64,000 nt of DNA, from assembly GCF_000024505.1 (NCBI RefSeq), contig NC_013532.1, positions 496,001 through 560,000 of the forward strand, in the 5' to 3' direction. This document shows positions 1 through 8,862 of this stretch, in pieces. The stretch is from Anaplasma centrale str. Israel. GTDB taxonomy: Bacteria > Pseudomonadota > Alphaproteobacteria > Rickettsiales > Anaplasmataceae. Positions within the stretch are counted from its first letter, which is position 1; every line of letters starts with the position of its first letter. Below the pieces are notes generated by a model. It saw only the letters and a program-made list of their open reading frames with translations, had not been told where the DNA came from and searched no databases. A program made the translations under genes and the position numbers.

Positions 1-2
1 GT

Positions 3-3000
3 TGGGAGTTCTTCCATGATAATCTGCTTCAGCTGTTCACAAAAGGCGTTGACCAGATTATAGCGCTGGTTAATAGCTACGCCGCCAAGGAGGAATTCAA
101 AGCCGATGCGCCATTTAAATTTATGGACGTTATGATTGGGGAAAGAATATTCTCCACCGTTGTATGGGAAGCCAAAGCCAGAGCGCTCATCATGGCAGAT
201 TTCTCTTCCATATTTGCGTTGCTGATAATCATAATATCAGTAATTTGCTACGTAGCCCTGTGCCTGTACGGATTCGTAATTTACCTTACTGCATTTGTGG
301 GGATTACCTTCCTAATCGCGCTAATGCCCATAATGTTTGTTGGTATCGTTTTTTCCAGGTTTAGGAGCCTTTTTGATGGCTGGTTGACGCAGTGTATTAG
401 CTTCTCCATGCAAGCGATACTGATGTTCACCCTAATTGCGATGTTTGGCTCGCTAATAATGCACTACTACTATAGGATTTTCGGCTTTACCGCTTGCTAC
501 AATGAGGTGGTGCACATCAAGTTGTACGCGCTTGGGCATAGGATTATAGATCAGAAATACTACGAATGGACTCCTGGGCAGAAGTATGATCCTATGCGCA
601 TCGGGTGGAGCGGAGATTCAAGTAAGAGCGAGCAGGGCGACTCTGGCACTTCTGCACGATATACGTTTACCGGTGGCGGTGCTGTTATCAAAGTCCCCCC
701 TGATCACAAAGACGAGGATTTTCGTTATGTGGACTTCCCATTCCTGGATCCGGATTCCGAGAGTTCTGCGCCTCCTGGTGGGGTATCTCTGATTAAGAAA
801 GAAGATACACTGAAGCCTCTGGCTTCCATGACGAATTCTCTCATTGCCAGTGCGCGTGGCACGTCAACTGCCAGATTAGTGAACAAGATACAAGGTGAGC
901 TGGAAAAGCGTGTGCAGGATAAGACCGTGACGAGTACAGCACAAAGTCAGTTTCTTGATGTGATCAAGAAGAGAGAGGAAGAAGACACAAAAAACAAGAA
1001 GGACGTCAAGCTGAAATACGAGGATCCTAAATTCAAAGAGGCGTTGGTCAAAGTATTAACTGAGAATATCATAAGTCGCAATAGAGTACTGAATCCCACG
1101 AGTGCCGAGAAGCTCGAGAAGCAGCACGATTATAACATAATCAAGGACCTCAAGAAGGGTTACATAGTAATGTGGCCTGAGGTGTTTGGGCTCATCCTGG
1201 TGGCGTTTCTTGTATGGCAAATGAGGGCCTTTGTACAGAATGTCGCTGTTGTGCTCGCTGGTGGTAGCATACTGTCGAGAACTGTAGGATCAATGTACAG
1301 CGAAGGGTTTGTCAGAATATTTTCTCACATCCCTGTTGTTGGTACGTTCATAGATCGTATAGATAGGGGTATAGACGGATTAAGAGTTTTGATGAGGGTA
1401 AAAGCCGGGGATTTGGCTTCTTCTGCTGCCAAGGTGCCGGAGAATTTGCTGAAGAGGGTGCCGATAGTTGGTGGAGTGCTTGGCACGGCTGCCCACGGCG
1501 TGAGGTCGCTTTCCAGTGCGCTGACTTCCTCGTATACTGAAGAAGATCTATACTCAATGCGATCAATTTCTCCCAGATTTGACTACGCTAGAGCGTGGGT
1601 TGGCGCCCATTTGGGGTACTCGCCATTGGATGCGATGAAATATATGGGCAAACACGCGCTGGGCCGTATTACGGGTTCTGAGACTGAGGGATTGATACAC
1701 AATATTACTCAGGACAGAGCAGCATTTTTGAGCAGCTTGCATGCGCTTACTGTTGGGGTTGAGAAGCACAAGCCCAGTGAATATGCCCCTGCGCAAAAGG
1801 ATGACGATTCAAATCCGTTTGTGAGGCCGGATTTGCAGGATGGTGGGCAGAACACTGATAATACGAGCCAAAGGCTGTTTGATAGCGACGGAAAGTTGCA
1901 CGTCAATAAAGACAATTTCTGGGATGCAGTTGATACGCTTCACGGTTTAGGTGCATTGCGTGCTAACGCGGAAGATCCAGAGGCTCGGGACAAGATAGAC
2001 GCAGACATGAATAAGCTCAGAAGCGAGATTACTGCAATGGCCAATGAAAGGCCTGATGAAGTTCCTGAGCTTGCAAATTTTGTTACGCCTTCAGGTAGTG
2101 TTGACTTTTCAGGACTGGTTGGGCATGCCCTCGCTCGGCGCGATGCGGAGGCTCCTGATGCTGCGGGGGTAGATGTCAGTGCGCGTCCTACGGATTCTGG
2201 ATATGAATGGAGGGGTGAGGAACAGGGCGCAGATGCGGATGTTGCTCATGATAGTGATGAGTCCGCGAGGACGGGTATTTCCGGAATGGTTGACGATGCT
2301 TTACGGGCACCCGATGTTGTTGATGGTGAATCCGACGGTTCTGCAGAGCAGCCCCAGGGTTCTGAGGCTGGTGTCCTGCGTGGAGTAGTGGGTGAGCAGT
2401 ATGAGGGTATAGGAGAACCGGATGAGGTACTGGTTCAACCCGAAGCAGAAGATCCTTCCAGAGCCTCTGCCGACGGTTTTGAGGATGTGCTCGTGGATGG
2501 CGAAGAGGCGGCTATAGGAGAGTTGGCAGCAGCTCAGGCTGCGTCTGAAGAGAAAGCTGATGTGCAGGGTGAAGAACTGCAGGAGATTGATCAGCAGCCG
2601 GATGAGAGTGAAGCTACTAGTGTGCCTCAAGACATGCTCGCAGATGACGAGGATGCTGTAGCAGAGTTGGCTGCAGCGCAGGGTGAGGAACTGCAGGAGA
2701 TTGATCAGCAGCCGGATGAGAGTGAAGCTACTAGTGTACCTCAAGACGTGCCCGCAGATGGCGAAGATGCGGCTATAGGAGAGTTGGCAGCAGCTCAGGC
2801 TGCGTCTGAAGAGAAAGCTGATGTGCAGGGTGAAGAACTGCAGGAGATTGATCAGCAGCCGGATGAGAGTGAAGCTACTAGTGTGCCTCAAGACATGCTC
2901 GCAGATGACGAGGATGCTGTAGCAGAGTTGGCTGCAGCGCAGGGTGAGGAACTGCAGGAGATTGATCAGCAGCCGGATGAGAGTGAAGCTACTAGTGTAC

Positions 3001-4712
3001 CTCAAGACGTGCCCGCAGATGGCGAAGATGCGGCTATAGGAGAGTTGGCAGCAGCTCAGGCTGCGTCTGAAGAGAAAGCTGATGTGCAGGGTGAAGAACT
3101 GCAGGAGATTGATCAGCAGCCGGATGAGGGTGAAGCTATTAGTGTACCTCAAGACGTGCCCGCAGATGGTGAAGGGGTTGTAGAAGAGTTGGCTGCAGCT
3201 CAGGCTGCGTCTGAAGAGGAAGCTGATGATCAGGGGTTATATCTCAAGAAATCTGACAAGAGTGGCGGCAGAGGCGCATCGCGCTCGGAAGGTGGCAAAA
3301 AACCCGGCAGAGGAGGGCGAGAAGAGGATGGATACGAAGGGGAAGAGCTCGGTTACGGTGGCGTTCAAGGGGACGATTATGTGGATGCCAAGGAATCTGG
3401 CCTGCAAGTTGGGGCTGAGGTATATAAGGCGTACACCAGCAAGAAGGAGTCTGAGGGAGATACCGGAGTAGGGGAAGGTCTTGGTTCCGGAGAGGAGCTT
3501 GGCTCGCGCGTGGAGGCTGCAGTACGCCAGGCATACAGTGGCAGGATAGCAGAGGAAGAAGGTAATGATCTAAGCGAGATTCTTGGACACGAGGTTAAAA
3601 CTTACGATCTCGAGGATCTGGAAGAGGGTTTGATATCTGAGCTTGTCCAGCAGCAGGCTGTAGTAGATCCGCAACAAGATGCTCAGGCAACTGGTGCGCA
3701 TTATGGGGCAGATGAAACTGAGGGTAGTGAAGATCGGGGTGCGGTGGCACCTGATGAGCAACCTGAGCCTGGAGTTGGTGTAGCACCAGAAGCTACTGAT
3801 GGTCAAGATGCTCAGGCAACTGGTGTAGAAGAGGTTGCTGATGGTGAAGCTGGAGGTGGTGAAGACCAAGATGCTGACGTTCAAGAGCACACCGATAGGG
3901 GTGACTTGGAGTATGACGTCGAGTACAGTGCGATAGACAGTGAACGTGCGTGGGCGGAAGCTACAGCTAGTAAAGATGTAGATGAGGTTCTCAGTGGCGA
4001 GGACCAAGATGCTGGTGATCAAACAGATGTGTTTGCTGGGCATTATGGAGCAGATGAAACTGAGGGTGGTGAGGCTCAAGGTGCAATGGCACTTGATGAG
4101 CAACCAGAACCTGAAGTTGGTGTAACACCAGAAGCTACTGATGATGCGGCTAGTCATGAAGAGGCGGAGCAGGAGGCTGGTGCGATACAAGAAGCTACTG
4201 ATGATCGAGACGCTCAGGCAGCTGGTGCAGAAGAGGTTGCGGATGGTGAAGCTAAGGGTGGTGAAGCTCAAGGTGCAATGGCACTCGATGAGCAGCAACC
4301 TGAGCCTGAAGTTGGTATAGCACAGGAGGTGACCGATGATGATCGAGATGCTCAGGCAACTGGTGCAGAAGAGGTTGTGGATGACGAATTTGAAGATGCT
4401 GTTGACGCTGCGGCAGCGGGTACAGAAGCGGATGTAACACTCGCTGCGCTTGGCTCGCACCGTCCGGAGATTGGTGGCAAAGTGGCGAGTGCAAGTCAGT
4501 CAACAGGTAAGCACACAGGGTCTGGTGGGGCTTCCAAGAGACAGCAGCAGGAGGAGCGCAGGAAGCAAATGTCCGCGCTTCAGGAGAGGATTGTGGAGCT
4601 GCAAAAAGCTTTAGATTCGCCCAACGTTACAGAGACCGACAAGCAGAATATTGAGGCTGAATTGTCGGTCTTGAGGACCGAACTGGACGGTCTGGGTGGG
4701 TCTTCTCAATAG
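3..4712 (+). CDS. virB6: VirB6-family type IV secretion protein, very large, 5'-truncated by the window edge
   Basis: Inner-membrane channel component of a VirB/D4-type type IV secretion system. The frame is open from base 3 with no start before the first Met at 123, so the gene begins outside the window; 1569 codons are visible. A hydrophobic block lies at about nt 200-460 (several helices) and another at about 1170-1270 (VFGLILVAFLVW), the usual TrbL/VirB6 pattern. After about nt 1400 the protein is hydrophilic and very acidic. A perfect or near-perfect 261-bp tandem repeat covers nt 2511-3200, and looser repeats containing DEQPEPEVG and DAQATGAEEV cover nt 3680-4390. The end (nt 4540-4700) is a predicted coiled coil rich in Q, E, K and L. 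Canonical VirB6 is about 300 residues; Rickettsiales carry several extended paralogues, and the longest, repeat-bearing one is usually last in the virB cluster, which fits this gene. The family call is confident; the paralogue number is not assigned. Confidence 0.9.
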   Translation, partial: WEFFHDNLLQLFTKGVDQIIALVNSYAAKEEFKADAPFKFMDVMIGERIFSTVVWEAKARALIMADFSSIFALLIIIISVICYVALCLYGFVIYLTAFVGITFLIALMPIMFVGIVFSRFRSLFDGWLTQCISFSMQAILMFTLIAMFGSLIMHYYYRIFGFTACYNEVVHIKLYALGHRIIDQKYYEWTPGQKYDPMRIGWSGDSSKSEQGDSGTSARYTFTGGGAVIKVPPDHKDEDFRYVDFPFLDPDSESSAPPGGVSLIKKEDTLKPLASMTNSLIASARGTSTARLVNKIQGELEKRVQDKTVTSTAQSQFLDVIKKREEEDTKNKKDVKLKYEDPKFKEALVKVLTENIISRNRVLNPTSAEKLEKQHDYNIIKDLKKGYIVMWPEVFGLILVAFLVWQMRAFVQNVAVVLAGGSILSRTVGSMYSEGFVRIFSHIPVVGTFIDRIDRGIDGLRVLMRVKAGDLASSAAKVPENLLKRVPIVGGVLGTAAHGVRSLSSALTSSYTEEDLYSMRSISPRFDYARAWVGAHLGYSPLDAMKYMGKHALGRITGSETEGLIHNITQDRAAFLSSLHALTVGVEKHKPSEYAPAQKDDDSNPFVRPDLQDGGQNTDNTSQRLFDSDGKLHVNKDNFWDAVDTLHGLGALRANAEDPEARDKIDADMNKLRSEITAMANERPDEVPELANFVTPSGSVDFSGLVGHALARRDAEAPDAAGVDVSARPTDSGYEWRGEEQGADADVAHDSDESARTGISGMVDDALRAPDVVDGESDGSAEQPQGSEAGVLRGVVGEQYEGIGEPDEVLVQPEAEDPSRASADGFEDVLVDGEEAAIGELAAAQAASEEKADVQGEELQEIDQQPDESEATSVPQDMLADDEDAVAELAAAQGEELQEIDQQPDESEATSVPQDVPADGEDAAIGELAAAQAASEEKADVQGEELQEIDQQPDESEATSVPQDMLADDEDAVAELAAAQGEELQEIDQQPDESEATSVPQDVPADGEDAAIGELAAAQAASEEKADVQGEELQEIDQQPDEGEAISVPQDVPADGEGVVEELAAAQAASEEEADDQGLYLKKSDKSGGRGASRSEGGKKPGRGGREEDGYEGEELGYGGVQGDDYVDAKESGLQVGAEVYKAYTSKKESEGDTGVGEGLGSGEELGSRVEAAVRQAYSGRIAEEEGNDLSEILGHEVKTYDLEDLEEGLISELVQQQAVVDPQQDAQATGAHYGADETEGSEDRGAVAPDEQPEPGVGVAPEATDGQDAQATGVEEVADGEAGGGEDQDADVQEHTDRGDLEYDVEYSAIDSERAWAEATASKDVDEVLSGEDQDAGDQTDVFAGHYGADETEGGEAQGAMALDEQPEPEVGVTPEATDDAASHEEAEQEAGAIQEATDDRDAQAAGAEEVADGEAKGGEAQGAMALDEQQPEPEVGIAQEVTDDDRDAQATGAEEVVDDEFEDAVDAAAAGTEADVTLAALGSHRPEIGGKVASASQSTGKHTGSGGASKRQQQEERRKQMSALQERIVELQKALDSPNVTETDKQNIEAELSVLRTELDGLGGSSQ
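2511..3200 (+). repeat. 261-bp tandem repeat within virB6
   Basis: The string gctataggag recurs at 2511, 2772 and 3033, a period of 261 bp (87 codons, in frame). Each unit holds two copies of a shorter module, GAACTGCAGGAGATTGATCA, starting at 2574, 2688, 2835, 2949 and 3096. The spacing alternates 114 and 147 bp, so the large unit is itself a duplicated small unit. The first two large units are nearly identical at the DNA level, including synonymous positions, which points to recent expansion. The last copy has diverged (DEGEAISVPQD instead of DESEATSVPQD). Confidence 0.92.
3677..4390 (+). repeat. Degenerate acidic repeats in the virB6 tail
   Basis: Imperfect protein-level repeats containing DAQATG/DAQAAGAEEV, GEAQGAMALDEQ and PEPEVGV, with PEATDD spacers, occur at irregular spacing. 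DNA identity is lower than in the 261-bp array upstream, which suggests an older repeat family. Confidence 0.7.
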
Positions 4713-4726
4713 GCCTGGGTGGATAG

Positions 4727-5344
4727 CTATTCGCTGACTTCCACTAATGACACGCCGTGGCACCCGTAGTTGCCGTGTGCTTCAAGCGCAAAAGCGAGAA
4801 AGTCGGTATCGAATCTGACTAGTACATCAAACTCAAAGTCCGCGTGGATGGTTGCATTATGTGCTGGTGGCACAGCGAACGTGACGACTCCGCTATTGTA
4901 GTCTACGCTATAGTCCCTCTCGTATTCCTGCGATACCTCACCTAAAGATACTTTAACGGTACCAACTACCGGTCTGCTAATCTTGCGTACATAGGAATAT
5001 TGTCCCGCGTGGTAGCGCTTGACCAGCTGAAAATTCAGGCTTTTGCCATCACCCACTCCGATATTTTGCCCAGTTGCTGTGTAATCAGACCAGTCTTTGA
5101 ATCTGAAGGGTAAGGCCTTTCCCCTGTGTGCATAGAAAAAGCTAATCAATGCACTGCACTGATCGCTGGATGCGGTATTGTACGCCACGTTATACCTATT
5201 GCGCGAATGCGTCCAGTTAACTTTGCGCTGCTCTTTTCCGCCACCGAGTTCGGAAATGACAGTAGAAAAAGTCGGTCCTCCCATGGATCCGTATGATATG
5301 TTCTCGGGGAATTTTGCTTCGTTGTTTGGCACATAAGACTCCAC
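4727..5344 (-). CDS. DUF2460 phage/gene-transfer-agent distal-tail protein
   Basis: The 205-residue product matches the DUF2460/TIGR02217 family in length and layout. The family is the distal tail protein (gp12 position) of Rhodobacter-type gene transfer agents. Visible family features are an N-terminal FPENISYGSMGGP segment, NWTHSRNRYNVA, the FYAHRGKALPFRFKDWSDY core, and a C-terminal FDVLVRFDTDF strand. The start is GTG at 5344 with GAAGG six bases upstream. It is convergent with virB6 (14 bp between stops), and no other head, tail, portal or terminase gene is near. In Rickettsiales such genes survive as scattered single genes. The frame is intact, so it may still be expressed. Confidence 0.82.
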   Translation of the reverse strand: MESYVPNNEAKFPENISYGSMGGPTFSTVISELGGGKEQRKVNWTHSRNRYNVAYNTASSDQCSALISFFYAHRGKALPFRFKDWSDYTATGQNIGVGDGKSLNFQLVKRYHAGQYSYVRKISRPVVGTVKVSLGEVSQEYERDYSVDYNSGVVTFAVPPAHNATIHADFEFDVLVRFDTDFLAFALEAHGNYGCHGVSLVEVSE

Positions 5345-5586
5345 TCTCAGCCTTCGGAAATTTTATCCCCCTTTGCGGCGGGAGGTAATCACTTTCTGTG
5401 CTGCATTATGGCGTGTAGGGAGTGCGCGGCGCGCTTTAACTGTGCCAGTTACCTTAAACGCGCACACGTTTCAGTGCCCGGCCGCCCGGTGTTGCTCACG
5501 TGGCACCCCTACTTGTTTCGTCGTTATAGTTGTGGTATGCATGTGCGCTTGTGTTATTGTCTCGGCATATGTGGTGCGCCAAATCC

Positions 5587-6960
5587 ATGGGGGCTGCAGT
5601 TCGCGGGCTGTGCCTTGGAAAAGACTGGACGTCGCTCGGTAGGATATCTATAGACACCAGGACCTTGCGCCCCGGGGATATATTTGTTGCAATCAAGGGT
5701 AAAAACTTTGATGGACACTGCTTCGTCCCGGAGGCATTCAGCAAAGGTGCCGTAGCCGCTGTTGTGGATGAGGCATACGTCCCGACCGCGGATTGTGGGC
5801 CTTTAGTTGCGGTGAAAGACACTTTGCAAGCATTGCACGATATTGCGACTATGCGCCTGAGGGATACGCGCGCCAAGGTTATAGCGATCACTGGCAGTGC
5901 AGGCAAAACCACCACGAAGTATGTTCTGAGCGGGGCCCTATCCAAATATGGTAAGGTGTATTACAACGAGGCGAACTATAATAATCTTATAGGGATGCCC
6001 CTATATGCCGCAAATTTGACGGAAGATGCAGAGTTTGTTGTGCTCGAGATGGGCATGAATTCTCCCGGGGAGGTGGATGCCCTATCGCGTATTGCGAGGC
6101 CAGATGTTGCAGTGATTACCAACGTGGGCCCGGCACATTTGGAGTTTTTTGAATCTGTTGAGGGCGTTCTCGCCGCAAAATTGGAGGTGTTTAACCACGT
6201 CAAAGATGGGGCCATTGCTGTGCTGAACTTCGATAGTGAATACTATGCCAAAATGCGTGCCGTGGCCGAAAGCTATTGTGCGCGCATCATAAGTTTTGGT
6301 GTGGGTGCAGGGGCTGATGTGCAGATTTTCAGACGTGAGGAACCAAGTAACTCCATAACTTTAAGGTGTTTTGGTGAGGAGTTACAGTGCAACTTGAAAA
6401 GTGGTGCTAGGCACCTGGCGTATTCAGTTGCTATAACGGCTGCTGTGGGCCGTGCTTTTTCGATCGATCTTACACAAGCCCGGGGGGCCATGGAAGAATT
6501 CGTTCCGCTGGAAGGGAGGGGTAAGGTGCATGTTACCACTTTCAAAGGCAGAGAAATTGTCCTGCTGGATGATGCGTACAACGCAAACCCGCTATCTATG
6601 GTTGCGGCCATAGAGAACCTCAGTAACCTGAACCACGCCCGCGTCCTTCGAAGAGTGGCAATACTTGGTGATATGCTCGAGCTGGGCAGCGGCAGCTGCC
6701 ACTACCACAGAGGCTTACTTGAGCGCATAATGCACAGCAACATAGACGTAGTATACACGGTGGGAAGCCACATTCTGGCGCTGTACGATGTTCTACCGCA
6801 GCACCTGAGCGGAGGGCATTTTGCCGACCATGGAGAAGCGCTTGCACATCTAGAGCGCATTATCAAGCCGGGAGATGGTGTGCTGGTTAAGGGTTCGTTC
6901 GCGACCAAGCTATCGCTGGTCGTCAAACACCTGCTTGAGTGCCCAGAACACGCGACCTAA
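5587..6960 (+). CDS. murF: UDP-N-acetylmuramoyl-tripeptide--D-alanyl-D-alanine ligase
   Basis: Cytoplasmic ATP-dependent ligase that adds the D-Ala-D-Ala dipeptide in peptidoglycan precursor synthesis. The N-terminal Mur domain shows SIDTRTLRPGDIFVAIKG. The ATP loop is ITGSAGKTTTK, the central domain has NVGPAHLEFF, and the C-terminal domain has the MurF-typical DDAYNANPLSM. Length is 457 residues from ATG 5587, normal for MurF. An in-frame ATG at 5569 is an alternative start; neither has a strong ribosome site. Anaplasma is described as having little or no classical peptidoglycan, so this retained gene bears on its residual cell-wall capacity. Confidence 0.93.
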   Translation: MGAAVRGLCLGKDWTSLGRISIDTRTLRPGDIFVAIKGKNFDGHCFVPEAFSKGAVAAVVDEAYVPTADCGPLVAVKDTLQALHDIATMRLRDTRAKVIAITGSAGKTTTKYVLSGALSKYGKVYYNEANYNNLIGMPLYAANLTEDAEFVVLEMGMNSPGEVDALSRIARPDVAVITNVGPAHLEFFESVEGVLAAKLEVFNHVKDGAIAVLNFDSEYYAKMRAVAESYCARIISFGVGAGADVQIFRREEPSNSITLRCFGEELQCNLKSGARHLAYSVAITAAVGRAFSIDLTQARGAMEEFVPLEGRGKVHVTTFKGREIVLLDDAYNANPLSMVAAIENLSNLNHARVLRRVAILGDMLELGSGSCHYHRGLLERIMHSNIDVVYTVGSHILALYDVLPQHLSGGHFADHGEALAHLERIIKPGDGVLVKGSFATKLSLVVKHLLECPEHAT

Positions 6961-7005
6961 GCCTACTGGGGGTAATATACCCTCCGCCGACCAGCGGTGC
7001 GCGCC

Positions 7006-7449
7006 TTACGTTCCCGTAGAACCAAACCCCCCATCTCCACGGCTGGTAGCCGTTATGCTGCTTACCTCTTCCCACTCTACTCGCTCTACCGGAGCTATCA
7101 CCATCTGTGCAACCCTGTCACCGCGGCTGATTACATAATCCTCGCTACCAAAGTTCGATAGCACCACGGTTATCTCCCCCCGGTAGTCAGAATCTATGGT
7201 TCCCGGCGCATTCAACACACAAATACCAAAGTTGGCAGCAAGACCGGACCTCGATCTTATTTGTGCCTCATACCCGTCGGGTAATTCCAGGGCCACACCA
7301 GTCTTCACCGCACACCTGCCACCCGGGTGCACCACCAGTTTGCTGTCAACCGCGGCATACAAATCCAACCCCGCACTTTTGGGAGTGGCATAAGACGGCA
7401 AGGGCAACCCATACCCTGAGGCGAGCCTCAAAATCTTGACTTTCAACAC
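7006..7449 (-). CDS. dut: dUTP diphosphatase
   Basis: Trimeric dUTPase hydrolysing dUTP to dUMP and diphosphate, supplying dTMP synthesis and limiting uracil in DNA. All five family motifs are visible in 147 residues: SAGLDLYAA (1), RSRSGLA (2), [14 protein letters not shown] (3), RGDRVAQMV (4) and the glycine-rich [10 protein letters not shown] tail (5). The start is GTG at 7449. It is convergent with murF, 45 bp apart. Confidence 0.96.
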   Translation of the reverse strand: MLKVKILRLASGYGLPLPSYATPKSAGLDLYAAVDSKLVVHPGGRCAVKTGVALELPDGYEAQIRSRSGLAANFGICVLNAPGTIDSDYRGEITVVLSNFGSEDYVISRGDRVAQMVIAPVERVEWEEVSSITATSRGDGGFGSTGT

Positions 7450-7650
7450 AACCCCACGACCTCCGAATCTTCGGCGATCCTACTGTTTTTCCCGTGAATA
7501 ATCAAGTGCCAGCAGATACAAATCACGTATGAAAATCTAACTGTGGCTGCGGTACCATACAGTTGGGTGGGGGATTACAGGTTGCGAATGCGCGTGCAGG
7601 GTGCTGCCTGCGATAAGACATAAGGTGACACAAAATGCCTTGACGCTTGG

Positions 7651-8586
7651 CTAATCAAGCTCGGGCAGTTTGAAAGTGATATTTTCGCTGACCCCGTCCA
7701 TGGTGCGCACCTTCAGGTTTGCGTGCAAGCCTAAATAGTCAATAACCTCCTGTACCAGAATTTCCGGGGCGGAAGCACCTGCAGTGATTCCAATTCTGCG
7801 TGCGCCAATCAACCACTCCAGATCTATGTTTCTGTATGAGTCTATGAGATAGGCCCTGGCATTTTGAGCCTTTGCCAAGTCTAACAGGCGATTAGAGTTG
7901 GAGCTGTTCTTGCTGCCTATCGCGAGCACAACATCCACCATTTGTGACATGGCCTTGACCGCTGTTTGTCTGTTCTGGGTTGCATAGCATATGTCGCGTA
8001 AGTCCGGCCCCACTATTCGGGGGAACCTGAGTTTTAGAGCACTGATTATCTCCGCGGTGTCATCCATGCTGAGCGTTGTCTGGGTTACGTATGCGAGCTT
8101 GGCTGCGCTGGGGATTTTAATACTCTGTACATCTTGAACGTTCTGTACAAGAACCACTGGGTTAGATACCTGCCCCATGCTGCCTTCCACTTCCCTGTGT
8201 CCCTTATGCCCCACTAGTATGACTTGATACCCGCTTTTGTCGTACCGCTGTATTTCCAGGTGTACCTTAGTGACCAGGGGGCAGGTTGCATCAACTACCG
8301 TGAGCCCCTTGCGCCTAGACTCCTCCTTGACCTGCTGAGATACACCATGTGCACTGAACACCAAAACCGCCCCCTCCGGCACTTCATGTAGTGCACTAAC
8401 GAACTTTACACCCATTTTTTTGAAGCTGTTTACAACGTGGAGGTTGTGCACAATCTCGTGTAGCGCGTACACTTCTCTGGTTCCGGCGTACCTGCTAGCA
8501 ACACTTTCAAGAGTGCGTACTGCCCTTTCTACGCCCGCACAGAACCCGCGCGGCCGAGCCAGAATTACTTCGACATTACCAAGCAT
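7651..8586 (-). CDS. ispH: 4-hydroxy-3-methylbut-2-enyl diphosphate reductase
   Basis: Last enzyme of the MEP isoprenoid pathway; a [4Fe-4S] enzyme producing IPP and DMAPP. The start is placed at ATG 8586, giving MLGNVEVILARPRGFCAGVERA. RGFCAGV carries the first cluster cysteine, DATCPLVTKVH the second and DICYATQNRQ the third. HEIVHN and GHKGHREVEG are family substrate-site motifs. Length is 311 residues. The frame is open upstream to 8652, but those residues are Arg/Gly-rich and not family-like. Dxr (55.3 kb) and IspG (58.2 kb) of the same pathway are also in the window but not linked. Confidence 0.96.
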   Translation of the reverse strand: MLGNVEVILARPRGFCAGVERAVRTLESVASRYAGTREVYALHEIVHNLHVVNSFKKMGVKFVSALHEVPEGAVLVFSAHGVSQQVKEESRRKGLTVVDATCPLVTKVHLEIQRYDKSGYQVILVGHKGHREVEGSMGQVSNPVVLVQNVQDVQSIKIPSAAKLAYVTQTTLSMDDTAEIISALKLRFPRIVGPDLRDICYATQNRQTAVKAMSQMVDVVLAIGSKNSSNSNRLLDLAKAQNARAYLIDSYRNIDLEWLIGARRIGITAGASAPEILVQEVIDYLGLHANLKVRTMDGVSENITFKLPELD

Positions 8587-8792
8587 AAAACCCCGACGAA
8601 AGAAGCCGCCACTGCGACTACGCAGCATGACCCCGCAATAGCCGCGGCACACGCTGTGGTTTTGTTGTACAGCCTACAATCGAGGCTGTCAAGCGTCCGG
8701 GGAGCCACACCGATAGTTGGCTCTAGAGGCGAATACGTGCACAGTTTAGCGTCCAAGGCGCGCGATTTCTTGCACGAATGCCATGTGGGCAT
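8565..8792 (-). CDS. Possible small membrane protein overlapping the ispH start
   Basis: A 75-codon frame ends 22 bases inside ispH (ATGTCGAAGTAA at its end). Its last 30 residues form one hydrophobic helix containing CVVAVAASFVGVLCLVM; the N-terminal half is polar. It would be translationally coupled to ispH. There is no homologue I recognise and no clear ribosome site, so it may be chance. Confidence 0.22.
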   Translation of the reverse strand: MPTWHSCKKSRALDAKLCTYSPLEPTIGVAPRTLDSLDCRLYNKTTACAAAIAGSCCVVAVAASFVGVLCLVMSK

Positions 8793-8862
8793 TACTGGGT
8801 GCAGTGCGTTCGCAACTTATATGCCAGAACTGCAAGTGGCGCAGCGACCCGCGGTCTGAATA

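Noticed and set aside
2301-3152. A 283-codon frame on the minus strand opposite the virB6 repeats
   Set aside because: It is a mirror of the 261-bp repeat: open because the repeat lacks stops in that frame. The translated product is a low-complexity repeat with no independent start signals.
3570-4460. A 296-codon minus-strand frame opposite the virB6 tail
   Set aside because: Explained by biased codon use of the acidic repeats on the plus strand; Ser/Thr/Ile/Cys-rich product without family features.
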